DNA from: Acidithiobacillus ferruginosus
Lineage (GTDB): Bacteria; Pseudomonadota; Gammaproteobacteria; Acidithiobacillales; Acidithiobacillaceae
Direction: 5' to 3'
Length of the DNA: 19,940 nt
Assembly: GCF_018854495.1 (NCBI RefSeq)
Contig: NZ_JABBDR010000278.1
Coordinates: 1 to 19,940 of the forward strand
Shown here piece after piece: positions 5,827 to 14,798 of this stretch (position 1 is the stretch's first letter; every line of letters starts with the position of its first letter). A model generated the notes under the pieces. That model had not been told where the DNA came from, did not search any database, and worked only from the letters and a program-made list of their open reading frames with translations. Position numbers and translations under genes: made by a program.

Positions 5827-7074
5827 ATGCCCGCATCCGATGTGATCATTGCCGGCTCCGGACCTGCCGGCGCCATGCTGGCCAGAGACCTGGCGCGCGC
5901 CGGGGCTAGCGTGCGGATTCTGGAACGGGGCGGAGAAACCCCGGCGTCAGCGCCGAATTTATGGAAGCTCTGGCGCCGCAAGGAGGCATCCTATGTGGCG
6001 CCGGGGGTTGCCCTGCTCCGTGGCATGCGGGTTGGAGGTGGTTCCACCGTTTTTTACCATACGGCCGTATCTCCTCCCCTGGAGATGTTTTCCCGCTATG
6101 GTGTGGAAATGGCGCGAGATTTGGCGGCTGTTCTTGCAGAACTACCGCACCAACCCCTGGAGGCGCCACTTCTGGGTCCCGCTGCGCAACGCATCTCCGA
6201 CGCAGCACGCTCTTTGGGGCTGCCCTGGCAGACGTTGCCGAAAATGATTTATCAGGAACTCTGCGGCCATGGAGGCTGCCCACCCGCAGCTTTCTGGTCT
6301 GCGGCGTTGCTGCTGGCGCAGGCGACGCAACTGGGCGCCAAACTGGAAACCGGCATCCAGGTGAACAGGGTGCTTTTTCAGGACGGGCGTGCGGTGGGTG
6401 TGGAGGCCCTCCAGAACGGGCAGCTACACCGGTTCATGGGGGGGACGGTCATTCTGTCAGCAGGTGGTGTGGCAAGCCCCGTCATTTTACGGCGCAGCGG
6501 GATCCGTGGGGCGGGGCGAGGATTTTTTTGCGATCCTTTGCGCATTGGCGTGGCAATGAGCCGGGAGGAAGGGTACCAGGAGGCAGCACTGCCCATGACA
6601 GCGGGCTTCGTAGATCGGGAAGCCGGTTACATGCTGACGGATATGACTGTTCCGCCCAATTTTTATCGCGCTTTTGCGTGGACGGCCGGCAGGGTCGACA
6701 TGCTTGCGCATTACCGGCATAGTATGATGATCATGGTGAAAATCCGCGATGAAATCAGCGGTGAAATTAACGCCAACGGGCGCGTCTGGCGACACTTTTC
6801 CGCAGCCGAAAAAAACCGCATGCGCAACGGCATGGGACTGGCTGCCGACATCCTCCGGGCGGCGGGCGGTAGACGGATATTCTTCTCGCCCTGGCTGGCC
6901 GCGCACCCCGGCGGCAGCGTGCGTCTGGGCGAACTGCTGGATGAGCGGCTATCCTGTTGCACCCCCAATCTCCATGTCTGTGATGCGTCGGTGATCCCCG
7001 AACCCTGGGGTTTACCCCCGACGCTGACGGTATTAACCCTGGCGAAGTATTTGGGCCGCCTATTACTTGGGTGA
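5827..7074 (+). CDS. GMC-type FAD oxidoreductase (short form)
   Basis: The 415-residue flavoprotein has an N-terminal FAD-binding GSGPAGAMLARDLARAG (10-26) and Glu-ending strand (RILERG), a first GMC-like signature (RGMRVGGGSTVFY), a second (SAGGVASPVILRRSG) and the C-terminal GMC domain with NLHVCDASVIPEPWG. It is shorter than typical GMC enzymes (about 500-600). His360 (AAHPGGS) is in the position of the catalytic His; the usual second residue (Asn or His before PTLT) appears to be Pro397. ATG 5827 is preferred: it starts right at the FAD fold with GGAGA upstream, whereas an in-frame ATG at 5731 lies inside the upstream gene. Neighbouring an aldehyde dehydrogenase suggests alcohol-aldehyde oxidation, but the substrate is unknown. 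Confidence 0.85.
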   Translation: MPASDVIIAGSGPAGAMLARDLARAGASVRILERGGETPASAPNLWKLWRRKEASYVAPGVALLRGMRVGGGSTVFYHTAVSPPLEMFSRYGVEMARDLAAVLAELPHQPLEAPLLGPAAQRISDAARSLGLPWQTLPKMIYQELCGHGGCPPAAFWSAALLLAQATQLGAKLETGIQVNRVLFQDGRAVGVEALQNGQLHRFMGGTVILSAGGVASPVILRRSGIRGAGRGFFCDPLRIGVAMSREEGYQEAALPMTAGFVDREAGYMLTDMTVPPNFYRAFAWTAGRVDMLAHYRHSMMIMVKIRDEISGEINANGRVWRHFSAAEKNRMRNGMGLAADILRAAGGRRIFFSPWLAAHPGGSVRLGELLDERLSCCTPNLHVCDASVIPEPWGLPPTLTVLTLAKYLGRLLLG

Positions 7075-7078
7075 ATGA

Positions 7079-7543
7079 ATGAGCGTACTTACGGTATTGC
7101 AGTTTTTCCATATCGCCGCAGTGGTTTCCTGGATTGGCGGAATTTTTCTGCTCGATATTTTTATCGTTCCGGTTCTGCGCCGTAACATAGCCAGCGAGGC
7201 AGAACGCAGCAAATTACTCTACCAGATTTTTCGCCCCTTCTTTGCCTGGGTATGGGTGGCTGGCGCGGCACTGGTGATTACCGGCTACTGGATGGTGTAC
7301 ATATACGGCGGATTTACCGCGCTCCCTACGGCGATGCGGATCATGGTGACACTCGGCACCCTGATGGTGATGCTGGCCCTGTTTGTATTCTTCGTGCCAT
7401 TCCTGCGCATGGGGCGGGCTATTGCCGCTGCCGACTGGCCTTTGGCCGCCCGGGCCGCCGGGCAGATCAGACTGATTTCCGGTATCAATCTGGCGCTGGC
7501 CATCCCCGCCATCCTGGCGGGGGTATGGGGAATATTCGGCTGA
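7079..7543 (+). CDS. CopD-like four-helix integral membrane protein
   Basis: The 154-residue protein has four hydrophobic segments (about 3-31, 51-76, 83-108 and 131-152). The first carries LQFFHIAAVVSWIGG with His11, a pattern found in CopD-like and related heme- or copper-associated membrane families. It starts 4 nt after the GMC gene stop, so it is almost certainly co-transcribed. A membrane partner passing electrons from the flavoprotein to the quinone pool is an attractive idea but only inference. It converges on thiC. Confidence 0.75.
   Translation: MSVLTVLQFFHIAAVVSWIGGIFLLDIFIVPVLRRNIASEAERSKLLYQIFRPFFAWVWVAGAALVITGYWMVYIYGGFTALPTAMRIMVTLGTLMVMLALFVFFVPFLRMGRAIAAADWPLAARAAGQIRLISGINLALAIPAILAGVWGIFG
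7504..7522. terminator. Strong GC hairpin at the convergent gene ends (no U-run)
   Basis: CCCCGCCA (7504-7511) pairs perfectly with TGGCGGGG (7515-7522) around a 3-nt loop, inside the last codons of the CopD-like gene and about 40 nt beyond the thiC stop codon. Neither strand has a U-tract after it, so it may be only a 3'-end stabiliser or a weak bidirectional terminator for the two converging transcripts, whose stops are 21 nt apart. Confidence 0.3.
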
Positions 7544-7564
7544 CCACCCCCGATCCCGACGCGG

Positions 7565-9451
<1,887 letters not shown>

Positions 9452-9533
9452 TCATTCCTCCTAAAAATTTATCCGATTACTGCGGAACAAAATCAGGATG
9501 CGGGCGGAAGATGCGGACAGGCGTACTGCGGTC

Positions 9534-9609
9534 GCGCTTCCCTACGCCGGCATGACCCGGATCAGGTTCCAAGGGTACCTCTCAGCCCACGACGTGGGCG
9601 CCCCTAGCG
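9534..9609 (-). promoter_or_regulatory. TPP riboswitch (THI element) in the thiC leader
   Basis: On the minus strand the leader contains the conserved TPP aptamer blocks in order: CTAGGGG, CTGAGAGGT, ACCCTTGGAACCTGATC, CCGGGTCATGCCGG and CGTAGGGAAG. CGCT and AGCG at the two ends can form the closing P1 helix. No terminator hairpin with a U-run is visible in the roughly 70 nt to the AGGAGG site, so control is more likely at translation initiation. This is a canonical arrangement for thiC. Confidence 0.96.
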
Positions 9610-9617
9610 TTTATAAC

Positions 9618-9653
9618 GATTCACTGAGCAAAGTACGGGAAGCTGAGTGAATC
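9618..9653. repeat. 12-bp inverted repeat between res and the thiC leader
   Basis: GATTCACTGAGC (9618-9629) and GCTGAGTGAATC (9642-9653) are inverted repeats matching at 11 of 12 positions around a 12-nt loop. It starts 3 nt after the res stop codon. On the minus strand it could form a 3'-end hairpin for the defence operon, although no U-run follows, and it overlaps the only promoter-like element for thiC. Confidence 0.55.
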
Positions 9654-9659
9654 TGTCAA
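9630..9659 (-). promoter_or_regulatory. Candidate sigma-70 promoter for thiC
   Basis: On the minus strand TTGACA (9659-9654) is followed after 18 nt by TACTTT (9635-9630). The start site would be near 9622, just upstream of the riboswitch. The -35 is perfect and overlaps the res stop codon; the -10 is poor. A TATAAA at 9615-9610 lies too close to the riboswitch to serve. The call is tentative. Confidence 0.35.
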
Positions 9660-12400
9660 GTTATCAACATGTGCCCATCTTGCACATCAGCTACTTCAAA
9701 ACGGGAAAAATCCACCAACCTCTTGGATTCTGCCACCTCATCATGGGGAATCAGGAGATACTTCCAGGGCTTGCCGCCGACCTGCGCGGCGTGATCCGAT
9801 GCGTGTTTACACCAGCGCGCAGCGGCCGCTGCCTTGGCCCGAACTTCCGGCGTGTTGAGCTCGCCGCGCGCTTTGGTTTCCGCCATAAAAATGGTTGTGT
9901 CGGTTTCCGCGACGAAATCCGGGATATATTCGGGCTGTTCGGCACCCAGCTTGTAGTACATCTGAAATTGTCCCTTGGCAGGCTTAAACCATTTCAGGGC
10001 ATCGCGTTCCAGAATGACCGAGAAACGACGCTCCGTATCAGAGTCGAATTTTTGCAATGGATACAGACAACGCGCAAAGCCGCCAAAGAGCATCTGCTTA
10101 ATGCGGCCGGGCTCGCTGACCGTTTCCCGAAAGTGGTGAACGCCCTGCCCTGCCGCTACCGTATAATTGCATGGCCTCAGCGCCGTAAAACCCCGGCTTA
10201 CCTGCACCTCATAGCCGGTCGCTGCCTCCCAGAAATGCGGCATCATTTCGGCGTGAATCAGTCGGGCAAGTTCACCTCCGTAGGTATTCAGAATCTCATG
10301 CAGCTCGCTCTCGGCGTAATTTTGCGCCTCATAATGGGTGATGCATTGCTCAGCAAGGTCATACAGCAAATCCGCCTGGGTGAAGTAATCAATATCATCA
10401 TAATCCACGAGTTTATTGACAATATAGTCAGCCAATCGCCGCTCCCGCAAGCCACTGCCACCGCTGAGGGTAAACTGGGTATTACCGCGCAATTCCTGAC
10501 CGACGATCTCCCTTTGGCCGGGCTGAAAATTCGGCAGGGCCGCCAACTGGAAGGGGTGGAAACCCGTCGTGACTTCGCCCGTCGGCACCACGGCGATGCG
10601 GGGGATATCCATACTCTGCTGAATCAGCATTTCGGTGGTCTTCGCCACCACGGCGGACAAGTCCGGCACGGCTTCTCCTTCTACCGCACCAGCCAGCAGA
10701 TTGCCTTGGAGCGGCTTCAATCGTTCAGCCACCTCAGCCCTGATTCGTGCTTGTATCCCTGCATCCCGCAACGCGCCCGCAACGGGCACCACGTCACACC
10801 GGGTTTCATAGCTGCCGATGACATCCAGTACCATACGCGCCGCTTGCCGTTCTGCTTCCGTGCTAAAAACAGGCGCAAAAACAGAAGGTATCGGGCCAAC
10901 GTTACCCGGTACCGCCAACACGTCGTCAGCAACGGCAGCAAGACCCAGCCGCGCCATCACGCCAGAAACCACCTGGACACTGACTTTCTGATCATCGCTA
11001 CCGGGCGCATCCAGAATAACCTGCTTCAAATGAATAGGTGAGTCGCCCCGGTTCGCCTCATCAATGATCTCCTGAAACTTGTCATGGGCGACAATGTTCA
11101 GTCGGTCCACCTCCGCCACGCCGGTGCGCTTGCCATAGGGCAGGCGCAGGCCGCGTCCGATGGATTGCTCGATGAGGGTGCGGGCATTGGCTGCGCGCAG
11201 CGGCACAATCGTGTAGAGGTTGGTCACATCCCAACCTTCCTTGAGCATATTGACGTGAATCACGATCTCTGTCGGTTCATCGACATTTTCTACCGCGAGC
11301 AGGCGGGTGACCATCACCTCCTCCTCCGCACCGGTACGACTGGAGTCCACTTGAATGACCTTTTGCGCATAACGTCCGGCGTAGAAGGCATCCGACTCGA
11401 TCAGCGCTTTGAGCTGGGTAGCGTGGGTGGTATCCCGCGCGATGACCAGCATGAAGGGTTTCACCACGTTGACCCTATTTTCGCGGGCGTAGGTCAGCAA
11501 CTCGGCCTTGGTGCTTTCATGCAGGCGCACCCCATCTTCCAGTTTGATTTTCTCCAATTCGTTGGGTGTATGAGCGCTGGCGATGAAATTACGCTGGGTG
11601 ACCACGGCGGGCTCTTTAACGAAGCCATCCTCCAAAGCCCGAGCGAGGGGGTAATCCATCACGACGTTTTTGAAGGGCACCGGCCCGCGGTTGCTTTCGA
11701 CAAATGGCGTCGCGGTCAATTCCAGCCCAAACAGCGGGTTGAGTTCATTGATGGCGCGCATGCCCGCCTGTGCCCGGTAACGATGCGACTCATCCATCAG
11801 CAGCACCAAATCCGGCAAATTGGCCAGATAGTCAAAGTAGCTGTCGCCCAGCACCTCGCGCATCCGTTTGATACGGGGCTCCTTGCCACCGCGCACTTCC
11901 GCGTTCACCTTGGAGATATTGAAAATGTTGATTGTCACTGGCGAAAGCAGGCCCAGCGTGCCGCCACGCTGCTCGTAGTTGTCGCCGGTGATGATCTCTG
12001 GCGACTGCTGCGCGAACTCGCCAATGCCCTTGAATACATACTTCGGCGTGTTCGGCGTGAAGTCGGCGATCAGCTTGTTGTAGATGGTCAGGTTTGGCGC
12101 CAGCACGAAAAAGTTGTTGATGCCATGCGCCAGATGCAGATAGGCGACGAACGCGCCCATCAGCCGCGTCTTGCCCACCCCCGTAGCCAGCGCGAAGCAC
12201 AGCGAAGGGAACTCGCGCTCAAAATCTTCCAGCGTGGCGAACTGCGCATTCAGTGTGGACAGAATCGCCGTCATATCGCGCTCGTGACCCAGCATTTCCG
12301 GGGCGACATCCAGCGCCAGCATCAGCTTGGCCAACGATTCCGCTTGCGGGGGGCGCAACGACAATCGCCCGCTGACATGATGCAGAACGCGCTGATTCAT
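9656..12400 (-). CDS. res: Type III restriction enzyme Res subunit (helicase-nuclease)
   Basis: The 914-residue protein is the ATP-driven restriction subunit that, with Mod, translocates on and cuts unmodified DNA. It has a Walker A motif ATGVGKT (72-78), the Walker B/DEAH-like box LLMDESHRYRA (Asp203, Glu204), motif III LTATPF (229-233), the motif VI region QSIGRGLRLPYG, and a C-terminal PD-(D/E)xK-type nuclease, PDF...AETK (Asp828, Glu841, Lys843). Its length and domain order match type III Res proteins. The start ATG 12400 overlaps the preceding gene's stop (ATGA). It is the last gene of the defence operon. All catalytic motifs look intact. In this operon the mod and res genes are separated by two small genes. 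Confidence 0.93.
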   Translation of the reverse strand: MNQRVLHHVSGRLSLRPPQAESLAKLMLALDVAPEMLGHERDMTAILSTLNAQFATLEDFEREFPSLCFALATGVGKTRLMGAFVAYLHLAHGINNFFVLAPNLTIYNKLIADFTPNTPKYVFKGIGEFAQQSPEIITGDNYEQRGGTLGLLSPVTINIFNISKVNAEVRGGKEPRIKRMREVLGDSYFDYLANLPDLVLLMDESHRYRAQAGMRAINELNPLFGLELTATPFVESNRGPVPFKNVVMDYPLARALEDGFVKEPAVVTQRNFIASAHTPNELEKIKLEDGVRLHESTKAELLTYARENRVNVVKPFMLVIARDTTHATQLKALIESDAFYAGRYAQKVIQVDSSRTGAEEEVMVTRLLAVENVDEPTEIVIHVNMLKEGWDVTNLYTIVPLRAANARTLIEQSIGRGLRLPYGKRTGVAEVDRLNIVAHDKFQEIIDEANRGDSPIHLKQVILDAPGSDDQKVSVQVVSGVMARLGLAAVADDVLAVPGNVGPIPSVFAPVFSTEAERQAARMVLDVIGSYETRCDVVPVAGALRDAGIQARIRAEVAERLKPLQGNLLAGAVEGEAVPDLSAVVAKTTEMLIQQSMDIPRIAVVPTGEVTTGFHPFQLAALPNFQPGQREIVGQELRGNTQFTLSGGSGLRERRLADYIVNKLVDYDDIDYFTQADLLYDLAEQCITHYEAQNYAESELHEILNTYGGELARLIHAEMMPHFWEAATGYEVQVSRGFTALRPCNYTVAAGQGVHHFRETVSEPGRIKQMLFGGFARCLYPLQKFDSDTERRFSVILERDALKWFKPAKGQFQMYYKLGAEQPEYIPDFVAETDTTIFMAETKARGELNTPEVRAKAAAAARWCKHASDHAAQVGGKPWKYLLIPHDEVAESKRLVDFSRFEVADVQDGHMLIT

Positions 12401-12582
12401 GCAGTGGGATCCCGACGCAGCACCTCGGCGCTGAGTCGCACCAACTGCTCATTCCGCACAATGATGATGCTGGTTTCCGTCTGTATGGCAATCTTGCGTG
12501 CCTGCAACGCGGCGCGCCGCATAGCTTGCAACGAAGAACGCAAATCCGGATCTTTAGCTTTTGCTAATTCCTGCTGGGTCAT
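12397..12582 (-). CDS. 61-residue companion protein of the zeta-like kinase (candidate antitoxin)
   Basis: This small charged soluble protein begins MTQQELAKAKDPDLRSSL. A predicted amphipathic helical stretch rich in Ala, Arg and Lys (about residues 10-35) is followed by a strand-like TSIIIVRNEQLV. It overlaps the zeta-like gene by 4 nt (ATGA, start 12582) and the res gene by 4 nt. GGGGAG lies 8-9 nt before the start. I recall similar short proteins next to zeta-toxin-family genes, but have no firm family name. A role as partner or antitoxin of the kinase is inference from adjacency; classic zeta antitoxins are usually encoded upstream. Confidence 0.72.
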   Translation of the reverse strand: MTQQELAKAKDPDLRSSLQAMRRAALQARKIAIQTETSIIIVRNEQLVRLSAEVLRRDPTA

Positions 12583-13094
12583 GGCTGTTCTCCCCATTCC
12601 ATTATTACGGGCTCGGTGCCTGCATTGTCGTAAAGCGCCCAGGCATCCACCTCGGCGCGATAACGATCTTTAAAGAGACGTCTTCCCGCCACAAAACGAC
12701 GGCGAATCACGGTCTCAGGAACATTGTGCCCACCCTGTTTGACACGCTCGGCTACGCGAAAAATAGCCAGTTCTGCACTGGGTAACCCCAGAAAAAACAG
12801 ACTGACGTGATAGCCCAGCGCCCGCCATTCCCGGATACGGTGCAGGTAGGATAACCCGGCCAGCGTGGTTTCAAACGCGAAACTATCGCCTCGGGAGACA
12901 CATTCGGTCATCTCATCGAGCATCAAGCGGCCCGCCTTGATGGCGGCCACCTCAGGCGCGAAGGGCGATAAGCCCGCGGCAATCAAGTCAGCGTTGATGA
13001 AACGCGGGCAATCCGCCTCGGCGGGCAGAAAAGCACGAGCAAATGTGGTTTTGCCGGCCCCGTTTGGCCCGGCGATGATGATGACTTTTTTCAC
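12579..13094 (-). CDS. Zeta-toxin-family P-loop kinase
   Basis: The 171-residue product begins at GTG 13094, overlapping the mod stop as GTGA, behind a strong AGGAGGGGGAGG site. A longer in-frame start at 13169 would lie fully inside mod. Visible motifs are Walker A GPNGAGKTT (9-17), FINADLIAAGLSPF with Asp36, FETTLAGLSYL, a GGHNVPE segment and RRRFVAGRRLF. These are typical of the zeta-toxin/AAA_33 group. Classical zeta toxins phosphorylate UDP-N-acetylglucosamine, but many short relatives have no tested substrate. Its place between mod and res, with a small companion gene, suggests a toxin-antitoxin-like or abortive-infection module carried inside the restriction system. Confidence 0.85.
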   Translation of the reverse strand: MKKVIIIAGPNGAGKTTFARAFLPAEADCPRFINADLIAAGLSPFAPEVAAIKAGRLMLDEMTECVSRGDSFAFETTLAGLSYLHRIREWRALGYHVSLFFLGLPSAELAIFRVAERVKQGGHNVPETVIRRRFVAGRRLFKDRYRAEVDAWALYDNAGTEPVIMEWGEQP

Positions 13095-14797
13095 ACCTCC
13101 CCCTCCTGGAACAAGCCACTTTGGCGGGAATCTGCCGCTTTCCCTCCATGCACCTTCGCACCCCGGCACGGGACGGCGGGCGCATCGGTTGGTTCAGGCG
13201 AGGCGGCCATCGGTAGGTTCGCCACGTTCAGGCTGTAATCGTCATGCCCCCATTCGCAGCGGGCCAGCACCATTTTCGGAATCTTCTTCAGCGTCAGGTT
13301 CGGCCAGCGCTCGGCGGCCCTGGCAGCGGTCACCCCGTGGAAGGCGGCGCAGCAGATCAGCAGGCTTTGCTCACCGCCTACCTCATCCGACAGCGCCTGC
13401 AACTGCTCCGCCGAGAGATTTTGCGTGGTGACGTAGATGAAATCGCGCTCGCTGGAATGCCCATGCTGCCACCAACGGGTTTCCGATGGCGCATAGCTGA
13501 AGCCCTCCAACTTGCACAGTGCCTCGGCCAGTTGCGCCGCGTCATATTCGGGGTTGATCACCGAGTTACCCCAGCGGTCATTGACGACCAGACTGGGCGC
13601 GAGGCGGTAATAGCGGAAGCCGCCGCCGCCCTGCCAGTTCACCGCCCCGGTAATGCCGCCGGGATCAGCGCCGTCGATGACTTTTTGCAGGCGCGGGATG
13701 ATGTGGGTGTGGCAGTGCTCGCCCAGTTCGACCATAATCCAGCGCCGACCCATTTTGTGGGCGACCGCGCCGGTGGTGCCGGAACCGGCGAAGGAGTCGA
13801 GGACTAGGTCGTTGGGGCTGGTGGCGAGTTCTAACACGCGTCTAATCAATCGCTCTGGCTTCGGAGTCTGAAATACATCTTCGGCGCTTGGCACAACCGC
13901 CATGACCTCTTTCTTTGCTTCCTGCGTGTGCCCAACCTCGTCATGCAACCAGATTGATTGCGGAACAATCCCTTCCATTACTTCCGACAAAAAACGCTTA
14001 ATGCGAGGAACATTGTCACCATTCTTTCCCCACCATATGCGTCCGTCTTTATCTAACTCGCGGAACTTCTCAAAAGACACACGCCAGAACATACCTTTTG
14101 GTGGGCCTGATATAATCCGCCCAGATGGGCTCGTGATCGGATAGATGCCCGCCGAGTACGAATTTCGAGCGGACATATCGCCCGAGGTCCATAAGCCTCG
14201 CGGATCATTGTCTGGATTCTTATAACCCTGGTTGTGTTTATCGTCGCGCGGGAGCAGTTTCCTCTTCCATCGGGCCTTTTCCTTGGCGTACAGCAAGATA
14301 TGGTCGTGCGAGTCGGAAATATATTGTGCAGTGCTGTTTGGCGCGAAGCGCTTTTGCCATAGGACATTCGCCACAAAATTTGCCCGCCCAAATACCTCAT
14401 CACACAATACCTTGAGGTAATGCGCTTCGTTGTCATCAATCGTGATCCACAGCGACCCATCCTCCGACAGCAGCCGCCGAATGATTTCCAGCCGGTCGCG
14501 CATCAGCCCCAGCCAGATCGAATGCTCCAGCCCGTCGTCGTAATGGGTAAACGCGCTGCCCGTGTTGTAGGGCGGGTCGATGAACACGCACTTCACCTTG
14601 CCAGTGAATTCCGCCTCCAGCGCCTTCAAGGCCAGCAGGTTGTCGCCAAAGATCAGTCGGTTGTCGAAGATGTCGTTTTCCCTCACCCGCTGCGCCGCGT
14701 GATACGAACGCGCAGGGTCTTCCAGCAAAATGCGCGGCTCCAGCTTGGGCCGCTTTTCCTTGCCGATCCAGGTGAGTTCGAGTTTTTGTTTGCCCAT
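13091..14797 (-). CDS. mod: Type III restriction-modification DNA methyltransferase (Mod, beta-class N6-adenine)
   Basis: The 568-residue product carries DPPY (74-77, in CVFIDPPYNTG) before the SAM-binding FAGSGTT (336-342), the beta-class order of type III Mod enzymes, with a long central region that should hold the target-recognition domain. It methylates adenine in the recognition site and supplies sequence specificity to Res. ATG 14797 begins 1 nt after the stop codon of the PHP-ATPase gene; longer in-frame starts lie inside that gene and are disfavoured. Downstream it overlaps the zeta-like gene by 4 nt. Motifs are intact. The recognition sequence cannot be read from the protein here. 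Confidence 0.93.
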   Translation of the reverse strand: MGKQKLELTWIGKEKRPKLEPRILLEDPARSYHAAQRVRENDIFDNRLIFGDNLLALKALEAEFTGKVKCVFIDPPYNTGSAFTHYDDGLEHSIWLGLMRDRLEIIRRLLSEDGSLWITIDDNEAHYLKVLCDEVFGRANFVANVLWQKRFAPNSTAQYISDSHDHILLYAKEKARWKRKLLPRDDKHNQGYKNPDNDPRGLWTSGDMSARNSYSAGIYPITSPSGRIISGPPKGMFWRVSFEKFRELDKDGRIWWGKNGDNVPRIKRFLSEVMEGIVPQSIWLHDEVGHTQEAKKEVMAVVPSAEDVFQTPKPERLIRRVLELATSPNDLVLDSFAGSGTTGAVAHKMGRRWIMVELGEHCHTHIIPRLQKVIDGADPGGITGAVNWQGGGGFRYYRLAPSLVVNDRWGNSVINPEYDAAQLAEALCKLEGFSYAPSETRWWQHGHSSERDFIYVTTQNLSAEQLQALSDEVGGEQSLLICCAAFHGVTAARAAERWPNLTLKKIPKMVLARCEWGHDDYSLNVANLPMAASPEPTDAPAVPCRGAKVHGGKAADSRQSGLFQEGEV

Positions 14798-14798
14798 T

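Noticed and set aside
9610..9615. TATAAA on the minus strand as a thiC -10 box
   Set aside because: A start 7 nt downstream would remove part of the riboswitch P1 helix and no -35 lies at the right distance.
11084..12673. 529-codon open frame on the plus strand opposite res and the small gene
   Set aside because: Res motifs on the opposite strand are complete; this frame is rich in His/Gln/Arg, as expected from an antisense shadow.
13095..13169. Longer start for the zeta-like kinase at 13169
   Set aside because: It would be entirely within mod and adds 25 residues ahead of the P-loop strand; GTG 13094 has a strong ribosome site and a GTGA overlap.
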